Positions 34,715-42,248 of a DNA stretch of 46,433 nucleotides are shown here, in pieces (position 1 is the stretch's first letter; every line of letters starts with the position of its first letter). The DNA is from Clostridiales bacterium (GTDB taxonomy: Bacteria > Bacillota > Clostridia > Oscillospirales > Oscillospiraceae): assembly GCA_021205695.1 (NCBI GenBank), contig JAJPXB010000027.1, positions 1 through 46,433 on the forward strand, in the 5' to 3' direction. The notes below the pieces were generated by a model. It was not told the origin of the DNA, searched no databases, and worked only from the letters and a program-made list of their open reading frames with translations. A program made the translations under genes and the position numbers.

Positions 34715-35572
34715 CTATCTCGCCTCCTCCGGGGCCTCCAGCGTGAACCGGCCCAGCTTACCGGAGCGGAACTCCTCCAGCAGCACCCGGCTCATCCGCT
34801 CCAGATCCACCTCTCCCCCGGAGATGAGAAAGCCACGCCGCCGTCCGGCAGCCTCCAGCAGCTCCCAGCCCTCCGACGACTGGGAGACGTCGATCTTATA
34901 GCGTGCAGATACCGCCTCCGGGTAGCGCTCTGAGAGCAGCCCCATCAATCCGGAAGCCAGTGTCTCCAGATCCATGATCGTGTCCTTGACCGCGCCGGTG
35001 TAGGCCAGATGCTGCCCTACCTGCTGATCCTCAAATTTGGGCCAGAGAATGCCCGGGGTGTCCAGCAGCTCCAGTCCGGCGTCTACCGTAATCCACTGCT
35101 TGCCCCGGGTGACGCCGGGTCGGTTCTGGGCCCTGGCGGACTTCCGCCGGGCCACCTGGTTGATGAAGGTGGATTTTCCCACGTTGGGTATCCCCACCAC
35201 CATCGCCCGCACCGGTCGGCCGGTCTGGCCCTTTTCCGCCCAGCGCTCGATCTTGTCTTTCAGCAGTCCGCGGACGGCGGCGGCAAACTGATTGACCCCT
35301 GCCCCGGACTTGCAGTCGGTGAGCAGCACCGCCTGCCCCTGACTGCGGAACCACTCCACCCAGGCACGGTTCATGGCCTCGTCCGCCTGATCCGCCCGGT
35401 TCAGAATGACCAGTCGGGGCTTGTCCCCCACCATGCTGTCCATCTCCGGGTTGCGGCTGGAGATGGGGATCCGCGCGTCCAATATCTCTGTGACGGCGTC
35501 CACCGATTTCAGGTTTTCCCCGATCATCCGCCTGGTCTTTGCCATATGGCCTGGATACCATTGAATGTCCAT
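34715..35572 (-). CDS. ylqF: Ribosome biogenesis GTPase YlqF/RbgA
   Basis: A circularly permuted GTPase that promotes late assembly of the 50S subunit. The 285-residue protein starts MDIQWYPGHMAKTRR, the classical YlqF opening, then shows G4 (ILNRADQAD), G1 (GIPNVGKSTFIN) and G3 (DTPGILWP) in permuted order, followed by the RNA-binding C-terminal domain. The start at 35572 has AGGAGG nine bases upstream. In B. subtilis rplS, ylqF and rnhB are neighbours too. Confidence 0.96.
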   Translation of the reverse strand: MDIQWYPGHMAKTRRMIGENLKSVDAVTEILDARIPISSRNPEMDSMVGDKPRLVILNRADQADEAMNRAWVEWFRSQGQAVLLTDCKSGAGVNQFAAAVRGLLKDKIERWAEKGQTGRPVRAMVVGIPNVGKSTFINQVARRKSARAQNRPGVTRGKQWITVDAGLELLDTPGILWPKFEDQQVGQHLAYTGAVKDTIMDLETLASGLMGLLSERYPEAVSARYKIDVSQSSEGWELLEAAGRRRGFLISGGEVDLERMSRVLLEEFRSGKLGRFTLEAPEEAR

Positions 35573-35612
35573 CGGCTTTCGCCTCCTCTTTTTCTGCAAA
35601 TTTCGTTACGAA

Positions 35613-35638
35613 AAAAGGAGCGGACACCCGCTCCTTTT
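35613..35638 (-). terminator. Terminator after rplS
   Basis: An 11-bp perfect stem (AAAAGGAGCGG with CCGCTCCTTTT) and a four-base loop, with its last T bases extended by TT. It lies only 14 bases after rplS and 40 bases before ylqF, so ylqF expression depends on read-through. Confidence 0.85.
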
Positions 35639-35652
35639 CATTCGCCCAAGGA

Positions 35653-35994
35653 TTAAAGCTTCTCCTTGACCTTGGCAGCCTTGCCGGCGCGGCCACGCAG
35701 ATAATACAGCTTAGCCCGGCGTACCTTGCCCCGGCGGACGGTTTCCACCTTTACCACATTGGGGGAGTTGACGGGGAACACCTTCTCCACGCCCACGCCG
35801 TAGGAAATGCGGCGGACGGTGAAGGTCTCGTTCACGCCGCCATGCTTCTTGGCGATGACGGTGCCCTCAAAGATCTGGATGCGCTCCTTGGCGCCCTCCG
35901 TCACCTTGACATGAACACGGACGGTGCTGCCGACCTCGATGACCGGTTGCTCAGCCTTGACATTCTGTTGGTCAAGTGCCTTGATGAGATCCAT
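35653..35994 (-). CDS. rplS: 50S ribosomal protein L19
   Basis: A 113-residue ribosomal protein at the subunit interface. [29 protein letters not shown] and [16 protein letters not shown] are typical of L19. The ATG at 35994 has AGGAGG seven to eight bases upstream; an upstream in-frame ATG at 36015 would place that SD inside the coding region and is rejected. Confidence 0.98.
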   Translation of the reverse strand: MDLIKALDQQNVKAEQPVIEVGSTVRVHVKVTEGAKERIQIFEGTVIAKKHGGVNETFTVRRISYGVGVEKVFPVNSPNVVKVETVRRGKVRRAKLYYLRGRAGKAAKVKEKL

Positions 35995-36092
35995 AACTGT
36001 TTCCTCCTGATTCATAGGTGTTCTTGACGCCGTTTTATATCTGCGCTCACTTCACGGTTCGCAGCAGCCCAGAGGACCACCCTTTATTCAAC
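35995..36092 (-). promoter_or_regulatory. Leader of rplS, possible L19 autoregulatory element
   Basis: About 98 bases separate the predicted transcription start from the rplS ATG. The leader is purine-rich with several short GC dyads. L19 leaders with autogenous control are known in Bacillota, but I cannot match the fold by eye. Confidence 0.3.
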
Positions 36093-36098
36093 TGGTCA

Positions 36099-36127
36099 AG
36101 AATACCATACAAAAGATAAAAATGCAA
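36099..36127 (-). promoter_or_regulatory. Sigma-A promoter for rplS
   Basis: Minus strand TTGCAT (36122-36127), 17-base spacer, TATTCT (36099-36104), directly behind the stop of the upstream DUF2344 gene. Confidence 0.72.
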
Positions 36128-36133
36128 GGGGTC

Positions 36134-36814
36134 TCAGCGAAAAATTTCTCCGTTTTCCTGAAATACCTCCTCCCGGCAGTATCGGGCAAAGTCCGGCGTC
36201 AGGGCAGGATACCGGGCGGTAAAGGCTTCCATCAGCAGCTGAGGGTTCAGGCTGGGCTCCTGGGCGGCCAGGTTGCAGCGGAGGATCAGCTGCCGCTCTC
36301 CTGCCGGCTCCATAGACCAGCGGTGCACCATGGGGATCAGATCCAGCTCGGTGTAGCCCTTTTTGGACTTCTTGGATGGCTTACGGACGATCAGATGCTC
36401 CGGAGAGAGAAACGAACGGAAGGCCGTCTCAACGTCCTCCGGGATACCGCTGTCATAGTCAAGGGAGATGAACCAGTCCAGCGTCCTGATCTGCTTGAAG
36501 GGCCGCTCTGCCTCATAGCAGGACAGCACCCGCAGGCCCTCGGGGAGCGCCCGGTTAAGCAGGGCCGGAACCTCCCCCAGAGGCACCTTGCTCACCAGGT
36601 CAAATTCCAAAATCTCGCACCGGCTGGAAAAGCCCAGGGACAGGGGCAGCGCGATGGAGACGTAGGCATGGCGGTTATACCCCTCCGTCTGCCAGATCTC
36701 CAGTCCCGCCCGGAAAAAAGCCCGCTGGAACTGGGCCATGGTGTCCAGGTGGGAGATGTAGATGGCCCGCCCGGTCTTTTCATAGAGCAGCCGGTGGGCG
36801 TGCATTTTTGCCAT
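36134..36814 (-). CDS. TIGR03936/DUF2344 radical-SAM-linked protein
   Basis: A 226-residue protein that always accompanies, or is fused to, the TIGR03960 radical SAM protein. The family opening (RLLYEKTGRAIYISHLDTM) and PLSLGFSSRCEILEFDL are clear; no radical SAM cysteines of its own are present, as expected. It starts three bases after the radical SAM gene stops, with GGAGG eight bases upstream. Function unknown. In many Clostridia the pair is followed by ribonuclease G, rplU and rpmA, but here rplS follows. Confidence 0.9.
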   Translation of the reverse strand: MAKMHAHRLLYEKTGRAIYISHLDTMAQFQRAFFRAGLEIWQTEGYNRHAYVSIALPLSLGFSSRCEILEFDLVSKVPLGEVPALLNRALPEGLRVLSCYEAERPFKQIRTLDWFISLDYDSGIPEDVETAFRSFLSPEHLIVRKPSKKSKKGYTELDLIPMVHRWSMEPAGERQLILRCNLAAQEPSLNPQLLMEAFTARYPALTPDFARYCREEVFQENGEIFR

Positions 36815-36817
36815 AGC

Positions 36818-38701
36818 TCAGACCTCCCCTGCCGCTGCATGGCGTTCTCTTGCGGAGATAGGATAGACTGCGTCGCACTTTCGGTCGCAGAGCAGCCGGT
36901 CCGCCCCGCAGCCGGTGCACTGTTTCCGGCAGTCCGGCGTGATGGTGGAGCGGTAGGCCTGTTCCCGCTCCCGCCAGAGATAGCTCTGACGGACGCCCAC
37001 CGAGATCATGGACCAGGGCAGCAGCTCCTCATAAGGCCGTTCCCGGCAGGCGTAGAAATCCGGGTCTATCCCCGCCTCCCGGAAGGCGTCCATCCAGCGC
37101 TGAAAGCTGAAATACTCGCTCCACGCGTCCAGCCGTCCGCCCATGCGCCAGACAGCCTCCAGCGCCCTGCCCAGCCGCCGGTCCCCCCGGGCCAGGACTG
37201 CCTCGATGTAACTCATATCCGGGTCATGCCAGTTGTAGATGATGGATTTGTTGGTGATACTATGGCGCAGGAGGGCCACCCGGCGGCGGTACTCCTCCAT
37301 GGAGATCTGCGCCTCCCACTGGAAGGGGGTGAAGGGCTTGGGGACGAAGTAGGCGGTGGAGACGGTGATGCGCACCCCTCTTGTCCGGTTGCTGCCGTAC
37401 TGTTTCCAGACCATATAGACCTTTTGGGCCAGGTCGGCAATGCCCACCACATCCTCGTCCGTCTCGGTGGGCAGGCCCAGCATGAAGTACAGCTTCACCG
37501 CATTGCCGCCCCCCTCAAAGACGGTGCGGCAGGAGCGGAGCAGGTCCTCTTCCCGGACGTTTTTGTTGATGGTGTCCCGGAGCCGCTGGGTCCCCGCCTC
37601 CGGAGCAAAGGTGAAAGAGCTTTTCCGTGCCTTTTGGAGCCGCTGCTCCAGGGCCATGGAGAAGTTGTCCGCCCGGAGAGAGGGGACGGATAGGTTGATG
37701 TTTCTCGGCTCACAGTAGTCCAGCAGACCGTCGCACAGCTCGGCCAGGGGCCGGTAATCGCTGGTGGAGAGGCTGGACAGGGTCATCTCCTGATAGCCGG
37801 AATCCCTGCAGGAGGCGATTCCCTGCTCGATGAGCACCTCCGGGCTTTTGGGCCGGACAGGGCGATAGCAATACCCCGCCTGGCAAAACCGGCAGCCGCG
37901 GATGCAGCCCCGGAACACCTCCAGCATCACCCGATCATGGACGATCTCGGTGGAGGGGATAATGGTCTTGACAGGATAATAGGCGGTGTCCAGATCCTGG
38001 ACGATGCGCTTGGTGACCACCGGAGGAGCTCCTGCCTCCGGAGTGATGGAGGCCAGCGTCCCGTCCTCATGATATGTGACCTGATAGAGCGAGGGGACAT
38101 AGAGGCCGGGGACCTGTGCCGCCTGGCGAAGGAATTCCCTCCGGCTCCAGCCGGTGCGGCGCACCTCACGGTAAAGCTCCAGCATCTCCACCGTCACATC
38201 CTCCCCTTCTCCCAGGGAGAACAGGTCGATGAAGTCCGCCAGCGGTTCGCCGTTGTAGGCACAGGTGCCCCCCGCCATGACAATGGGATCGTCGTCTCCC
38301 CGCTCCCAGGTGTGGAGGGGGACGCCCGCCAGGTCCAGCATATTCAGGACGTTGGTGTAGGACATCTCGTAGCCCAGTGAAAAGCCAATCATGTCAAAGT
38401 CCCGGATGGGGTCTCCGCTCTCCAGCGCCCACAGGGGAATGCTGGCCGCCCGCATCTCCGCCTCCATATCCCCCCAGGGGGCAAAGCAGCGCTCGCACCA
38501 GACGCCATCCATCCCGTTCATGACGCCATAGAGGATGCGGATGCCCAGATTGGACATTCCGATTTCATAGGTGTCGGGAAAGCAAAAGGCAAAGCGGATA
38601 TCCACCTGAGCCTTGTCCTTGATGACTGCATTATATTCCCCGCCGGTGTAGCGGGCGGGCTTTTGTACCCGGAGCAGGATGCGCTCCAGACGTGCGTCCA
38701 T
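36818..38701 (-). CDS. TIGR03960 B12-binding-type radical SAM protein
   Basis: A 627-residue protein with an N-terminal cobalamin-binding-like domain (about 1-190) and a radical SAM core with the cluster motif CIRGCRFCQAG (CX3CX2C) near residue 260. A cysteine-rich C-terminus (CRKQCTGCGADRLLCDRKC) adds six cysteines and may hold a further cluster. Substrate unknown; the ribosome-gene neighbourhood in Firmicutes hints at an RNA or ribosomal protein target, which is inference. Its promoter is at 38743-38771. Confidence 0.92.
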   Translation of the reverse strand: MDARLERILLRVQKPARYTGGEYNAVIKDKAQVDIRFAFCFPDTYEIGMSNLGIRILYGVMNGMDGVWCERCFAPWGDMEAEMRAASIPLWALESGDPIRDFDMIGFSLGYEMSYTNVLNMLDLAGVPLHTWERGDDDPIVMAGGTCAYNGEPLADFIDLFSLGEGEDVTVEMLELYREVRRTGWSRREFLRQAAQVPGLYVPSLYQVTYHEDGTLASITPEAGAPPVVTKRIVQDLDTAYYPVKTIIPSTEIVHDRVMLEVFRGCIRGCRFCQAGYCYRPVRPKSPEVLIEQGIASCRDSGYQEMTLSSLSTSDYRPLAELCDGLLDYCEPRNINLSVPSLRADNFSMALEQRLQKARKSSFTFAPEAGTQRLRDTINKNVREEDLLRSCRTVFEGGGNAVKLYFMLGLPTETDEDVVGIADLAQKVYMVWKQYGSNRTRGVRITVSTAYFVPKPFTPFQWEAQISMEEYRRRVALLRHSITNKSIIYNWHDPDMSYIEAVLARGDRRLGRALEAVWRMGGRLDAWSEYFSFQRWMDAFREAGIDPDFYACRERPYEELLPWSMISVGVRQSYLWREREQAYRSTITPDCRKQCTGCGADRLLCDRKCDAVYPISARERHAAAGEV

Positions 38702-38742
38702 AGCAGGGCCTCCCTCTGGCCGTTTGGCCGTGATCGCCCTCT

Positions 38743-38771
38743 ATTTTACCTGAAGCAGCGTAAAAACGCAA
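38743..38771 (-). promoter_or_regulatory. Sigma-A promoter for the radical SAM pair
   Basis: Minus strand TTGCGT (38766-38771), 17-base spacer, TAAAAT (38743-38748). Confidence 0.7.
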
Positions 38772-38817
38772 GGCCGGATGAGGGGGCTTTCCTCTTCTGC
38801 AATATCGAAACAAAAAT

Positions 38818-38838
38818 CCCGCCCCAAGCAGGGGCGGG
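38818..38838 (-). terminator. Terminator after the riboflavin transporter gene
   Basis: An 8-bp GC stem (CCCGCCCC with GGGGCGGG) and a five-base loop, followed by ATTTTTGTTT on the minus strand, 11 bases after the stop. Confidence 0.9.
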
Positions 38839-38849
38839 ACCGGGAGAGA

Positions 38850-39455
38850 TCAAACCTGATGCAGTATACCGGACAGAGGCTTGTAGATCAGGAAGCAAAA
38901 CCCCACATCGATCAACCCCTTGACCAGAGTAAAGGGGACGTTGAAGATCAGAAGGCACTCGAACAGGCCGTCCACACCGGGGAGAATGGCCTGATAGGCG
39001 CTGACGATGGTGTCCATGCCCCCAAACAGTGTGGCGTAGAAGGGATAGACCAGGAAGTAGTTCATGGGGAGGGAGGCCAGGGCCATACAGATCGCTCCGG
39101 CGAGGGAGCCGATAATCGCGCCCCGGCGGGTATGGTCCTTCCAGTAGATCAGCCCCGCCACCAGGACGAACACCGCCCCCATAGTGACATTGAACAGCTC
39201 TCCAATGCCGGCGGAGGAGGTACCCTTGATGAGAATGTGGAGCAGGTTCTTGAACACCTCGATGAGAACGCCGTACACAGGCCCCAGCGCAAAGGAGCCC
39301 AGCAGAGCGGGCAGGTCGGAGACATCCAGCTTGACGAAGGACGGGATGAGCATTGGCAGAGAGATCTCCAGGAACATGAGGAGGAAGGCCACGGCAGAGA
39401 GCATGGCGGTGACAGTGATGCAGCGGGTGCGGGAGATGGTTCTGGAAGCGTACAT
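38850..39455 (-). CDS. Riboflavin ECF transporter S component (RibU-type)
   Basis: A 201-residue membrane protein with five or six hydrophobic segments that binds vitamin in an energy-coupling factor transporter; the EcfA/T module is usually encoded elsewhere, as here. Its opening (TRCITVTAMLSAVAFLLMFLE), KLDVSDLPALLGSFALGP and the AxxxA-like small-residue motifs fit the RibU group. The start at 39455 has AAGGAG seven bases upstream; the open frame to 39566 is leader sequence. The FMN riboswitch directly upstream fixes the substrate as riboflavin or a close flavin with good confidence. Confidence 0.92.
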   Translation of the reverse strand: MYASRTISRTRCITVTAMLSAVAFLLMFLEISLPMLIPSFVKLDVSDLPALLGSFALGPVYGVLIEVFKNLLHILIKGTSSAGIGELFNVTMGAVFVLVAGLIYWKDHTRRGAIIGSLAGAICMALASLPMNYFLVYPFYATLFGGMDTIVSAYQAILPGVDGLFECLLIFNVPFTLVKGLIDVGFCFLIYKPLSGILHQV

Positions 39456-39461
39456 AAAAAG

Positions 39462-39552
39462 ACTCCTTTTCCCGGGATTGGCCCCGGCAGAATACGAACG
39501 CCTGAGATATAGGTCTACAGGCGTGCTCTGCCGGAACTGCCCTGAAAGGAGT
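39462..39552 (-). promoter_or_regulatory. Probable SD/anti-SD expression platform
   Basis: ACTCCTTT (39545-39552), just after the riboswitch, is fully complementary to AAAGGAGT (39462-39469), which is the SD of the transporter gene. Between them lies a strong stem-loop (arms acgcctg 39498-39504 and caggcgt 39518-39524, with ggcaga and tctgcc outside it). Together they form a layout for translational control. No T-run follows, so transcription termination is less likely. Confidence 0.55.
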
Positions 39553-39561
39553 TCCGCTGCA

Positions 39562-39747
39562 CACATCTTCTTCCATCCAGACTTGAGGCTTCACCGCACA
39601 GGCAAAAATACGTTCTGCGGCCATGCCTTCACTGTCGGTATCGGAATCGCACCGATTCAACCCCAAAGCCTTTTGGCTCAGGGGCTCGCGGACCTGTCAG
39701 CCATGCTGCATCACCGCCGGTCGGGAATTTCACCCTGCCCTGAAGAC
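39562..39747 (-). promoter_or_regulatory. FMN riboswitch (RFN element)
   Basis: The minus strand carries the RFN core in order: TCAGGGCAGGGTGAAATTCC, CCGACCGGCGGTGAT, GACAGGTCCGCGAGCC, GGTGCGATTCCGATACCGAC and GTCTGGATG...AGAAG. The outer helix P1 can form between GTCTTC and GAAGAT. It lies just ahead of a riboflavin transporter gene, as in many Firmicutes, and is expected to switch the gene off when FMN is plentiful. The variable arm (GAGCCAAAAGGCTTT) is present. Confidence 0.95.
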
Positions 39748-39769
39748 GTCTATCCATTTGTTCAATGCC

Positions 39770-39797
39770 ATTATACGCTCCCCACATGAAAATGCAA
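39770..39797 (-). promoter_or_regulatory. Sigma-A promoter for the FMN riboswitch transcript
   Basis: Minus strand TTGCAT (39792-39797), 16-base spacer, TATAAT (39770-39775). It is divergent from the SLOG gene promoter. The gene-free stretch 39456-39875 is filled by the riboswitch, its platform and the two promoters. Confidence 0.82.
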
Positions 39798-39817
39798 TAG
39801 GATTTCCCGTTTTTTCC

Positions 39818-39846
39818 TTGCTATTTTTCCATATATGCAGTACAAT
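39818..39846 (+). promoter_or_regulatory. Sigma-A promoter for the SLOG-family gene
   Basis: TTGCTA (39818-39823), 17-base spacer, TACAAT (39841-39846) on the plus strand, 29 bases before the ATG. Confidence 0.75.
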
Positions 39847-39875
39847 AAAACAAACGTTCTATATGGAGGGATCGT

Positions 39876-40388
39876 ATGTACCCCATCGAACAGTCCTGCT
39901 GCTTTACCGGACATCGCACCAACCGGCTCCCCTGGTTGGGCAACCCGTCAGATTTTCGAACGCTATCCCTGACCGACGCCCTGTGGAAACGCATCCAGTC
40001 CAGCTATGAGGACGGCTATACCCATTTTCTCTCCGGCATGGCCCTGGGGACAGATCTGTTGTGCGCCGAGCTGGTGCTGCGGCTCCGGGCGGACACCGGC
40101 GGGGCGGTGGAGCTGATCCCTGTCATCCCCTATCCCGGGCAGGCAGAGCGCTGGAAACAGGAGGATCGCTGCCGCTACCGGGAGATCCTGCAGATGTGCA
40201 GAGAGAACCTGGTGGTGGTCTCCCCCTGCTACTCCAAGACCTGTTATTTCCTGCGGAATCGCTATCTGGTGGATCACGCGGCCAAGATCATCGGCGTTTA
40301 CGACGGTTCCCCCTCCGGAGGCACCCACCAGACGCTGGAATACGCCCGGCAGAAGGGTCTGGAAATGGAGCTGCTTATGCCGGAGTGA
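39876..40388 (+). CDS. SLOG family protein, DUF1273/YpsA-like
   Basis: A 170-residue Rossmann-like protein of the SLOG superfamily, which binds nucleotide-derived ligands such as ADP-ribose. The motifs are CCFTGHRTNRLPW at the start, LSGMALGTDLLCAE (the glycine-rich ligand loop), VIPYPGQ and NRYLVDHAAKIIGVYDG. YpsA of Bacillus affects cell division and oxidative stress, but roles differ between members. It is monocistronic, with GGAGGG ahead of the ATG, and converges with the NUDIX gene, which ends 27 bases further on. Confidence 0.88.
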   Translation: MYPIEQSCCFTGHRTNRLPWLGNPSDFRTLSLTDALWKRIQSSYEDGYTHFLSGMALGTDLLCAELVLRLRADTGGAVELIPVIPYPGQAERWKQEDRCRYREILQMCRENLVVVSPCYSKTCYFLRNRYLVDHAAKIIGVYDGSPSGGTHQTLEYARQKGLEMELLMPE

Positions 40389-40414
40389 GTTCCCGGCATG
40401 AACGGTTCTGTCCG

Positions 40415-41053
40415 TCAGTCAAACACCGTCTCCCAGTGCGCCGCCCGGCTGGCCTGCCAACAGAGGAGGAGCTGTGCCCGGGTCGTCCGCCTGGTGTCCA
40501 GGGGCGGCAGATCTCCCATGGGAAAGAAGCCCCGCTCCTGCGTCTCCAGGTTGGGTCGGAAGGGGCCGATCTCCCCCACCGGCTCGCACAAAATCAGATG
40601 GTTCGACAGATTAAATATGTAGGGCGGCCAGTTCCGCAGGTTTCGATCCTGCACCGCCACCAGTCGGGTCGCCCGGCCCCGGATACCGGTCTCCTCCCAC
40701 AACTCCTTCTCCGCGTTGGCCCGAACGGTTTGGTTTTCATCACACCAGCCGCCTGGGAGGTTCCATCCCGCGCTGGTCTCCCGCACCAGCAGCACCCGCT
40801 CTTTCAGAAACAGGGCGGAGCGGGTCGTCACCTTAGGGGTCTGATACCCCTCCTCCCCGCAAAACAGACCGGAGAGCCGTTCCAACGGGAGGTCAGTGTA
40901 CTGCGCCAGAATTTCCCCGGAAATTTCCCGAATACGCTGATAACGTTCCAGGTCAAAGGGATTCCTGGTATAAGCCATGCCGCACTGTGCGAGCGACTGA
41001 AGCTCCTTGGCCCAGGCCACCCATTTCCGGTCGTTCAGCTCCTTTTGGGTCAT
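40415..41053 (-). CDS. NUDIX hydrolase with NUDIX_N_2-type N-terminal part
   Basis: A 212-residue hydrolase with an N-terminal helical extension (about 1-60, ELQSLAQCGMAYTRNPFD) of the kind seen in YjhB-like proteins, then the NUDIX fold. The NUDIX box reads GGWCDENQTVRANAEKELWEETG in outline: the metal-binding EKELWEETG part is intact apart from lysine for the usual arginine, while the glutamate at the GX5E position is glutamine. Such changes occur in this subgroup. The likely substrates are ADP-ribose or other nucleoside diphosphate derivatives. It lies 26 bases after the next gene and is probably co-transcribed with it. Confidence 0.88.
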   Translation of the reverse strand: MTQKELNDRKWVAWAKELQSLAQCGMAYTRNPFDLERYQRIREISGEILAQYTDLPLERLSGLFCGEEGYQTPKVTTRSALFLKERVLLVRETSAGWNLPGGWCDENQTVRANAEKELWEETGIRGRATRLVAVQDRNLRNWPPYIFNLSNHLILCEPVGEIGPFRPNLETQERGFFPMGDLPPLDTRRTTRAQLLLCWQASRAAHWETVFD

Positions 41054-41079
41054 ATTGCATTTCCTTCCCTTCTATCCGT

Positions 41080-42027
41080 TCACGATGACTCCGCTCCATC
41101 CCCTGCGCCCTCCGGCGCAGAGAGCCAGGAGGCGAAGTAGATGCGTCCCCCATCATCGCTGTCAGCAGCGGTGAGCCGCAGCTCATAGCCGGTGTAGGAG
41201 GCGGTGATTTGGAGGAGGCTCCCGTCCTCGTGGACAAGATACATAGTGTCGTCTACCGGATAATCCGAGCGTACGCCGTAATAGCGCAGCGTCAGCTCCT
41301 CGCCGCCCAGAGCCTCCGCCTGGGCCCTGAGATCCAGTGCGTCAAGCATATCCTCCATGGGCTGGAGCAGTTGTCCCTCGTCAAAGCTGGCCGTCACCAC
41401 GTTATCCAGCCAGACCGTAACGCTTCCGTCCTCTGCCCGGTAGTCGATCAGCCAGCTACGCAGCTCCCCTTCCGCGTCCTCGCCGTAGAGGAAAGCATAT
41501 ATCCCCACCACCGTGCCGTCAGCAGTAAAATCCAGCTGAAAGAGATTGCTGACATATACGTTCTCCGGGAGCTTCAGCCTGTTCCGGAGCTCCCCCACCA
41601 GTGCGCTGCCACCATCGGTGTAGAGATTATCATGGGACAGGGTGAAGGTAACTGTGTTGGCCGCCTCGTAGAGATGCCAGCCCAGTCGGGTGGTAAAATC
41701 CTGGGCATATTGCCAGGTGCGATAGCCTGTCATTCCCAGCATGGCAGCCAGGACGACGACCTCCGCCAGAAGGGCAGCGATCCATTGAGTGGAATATTTC
41801 CCGGTCAGCCACTTTTTCCCCCACCGGAAGAGCCTCGGCCACGCCCAAAGCCAGAGAGCGCATGCCAGCAGATACAGCCCTCCCTGGACGATATCTGTTT
41901 TGACGGCCCCGTAGCGGCACAGACGCAGAAAAGCGGACAGCGCACCCCAGATCCAGCAGAGAAGGATGGGGTTGAGCAATCCGCACCAGAACACCACACG
42001 GCTGTGGTTTCGCCGTATTCTGTCCAT
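41080..42027 (-). CDS. Membrane protein with large outside domain, unknown
   Basis: A 315-residue protein with three hydrophobic segments (about 11-34, 45-65, 80-104) and a C-terminal domain of about 200 residues, mixed alpha and beta, rich in tyrosine, aspartate and glutamate. With three spans the large domain would be outside. I recognise no family. GGGAGG precedes the ATG at 42027, and an extended -10 promoter with phased upstream repeats lies directly before. It is followed by the NUDIX gene. Confidence 0.72.
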   Translation of the reverse strand: MDRIRRNHSRVVFWCGLLNPILLCWIWGALSAFLRLCRYGAVKTDIVQGGLYLLACALWLWAWPRLFRWGKKWLTGKYSTQWIAALLAEVVVLAAMLGMTGYRTWQYAQDFTTRLGWHLYEAANTVTFTLSHDNLYTDGGSALVGELRNRLKLPENVYVSNLFQLDFTADGTVVGIYAFLYGEDAEGELRSWLIDYRAEDGSVTVWLDNVVTASFDEGQLLQPMEDMLDALDLRAQAEALGGEELTLRYYGVRSDYPVDDTMYLVHEDGSLLQITASYTGYELRLTAADSDDGGRIYFASWLSAPEGAGDGAESS

Positions 42028-42065
42028 CTCTGCCCCCTCCCTTCTCTGCGGCCACTCCGCATGAC

Positions 42066-42074
42066 ATTATACCA
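42066..42074 (-). promoter_or_regulatory. Extended -10 promoter for the membrane protein gene
   Basis: Minus strand TGGTATAAT (-10 TATAAT at 42066-42071 with the TGn extension). The -35 region is poor, which would fit activator dependence. Confidence 0.6.
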
Positions 42075-42115
42075 CGTTCTTCCTGCGTTTGGTAGGAATT
42101 TTCGCAAAATAATGC

Positions 42116-42149
42116 CGATTGTATCCGTCTGTATTCGTCTTTTTCGTCT
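42116..42149 (-). repeat. Short direct repeats phased at about 10 bp
   Basis: On the plus strand cgatt (42116), cgtct (42126), cgtct (42136) and cgtct (42145) recur at 9-10 bp spacing, one helical turn, starting about 45 bp upstream of the -10. Such phasing is typical of tandem activator sites. Confidence 0.4.
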
Positions 42150-42187
42150 TATTTCAGCCATTTTTCGGGGAAATTCTCCCTGGATGT

Positions 42188-42220
42188 AAAAGCCCCCAGG
42201 CCGTACGGCCCGGGGGCTTT
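42188..42220 (-). terminator. Terminator after the galactanase gene
   Basis: A long GC-rich stem (AAAGCCCCC, then GGCC, GTAC loop, GGCC, then GGGGGCTTT, with one G-T pair) followed by TTTTA on the minus strand, 28 bases after the stop. Confidence 0.92.
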
Positions 42221-42248
42221 GCCGCTCATGTCAGAGTGGGGCGCTTGG

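Noticed and set aside
36122-37693. 523-codon plus-strand frame opposite the radical SAM pair
   Set aside because: Antisense shadow across two real genes; no domain and no SD.
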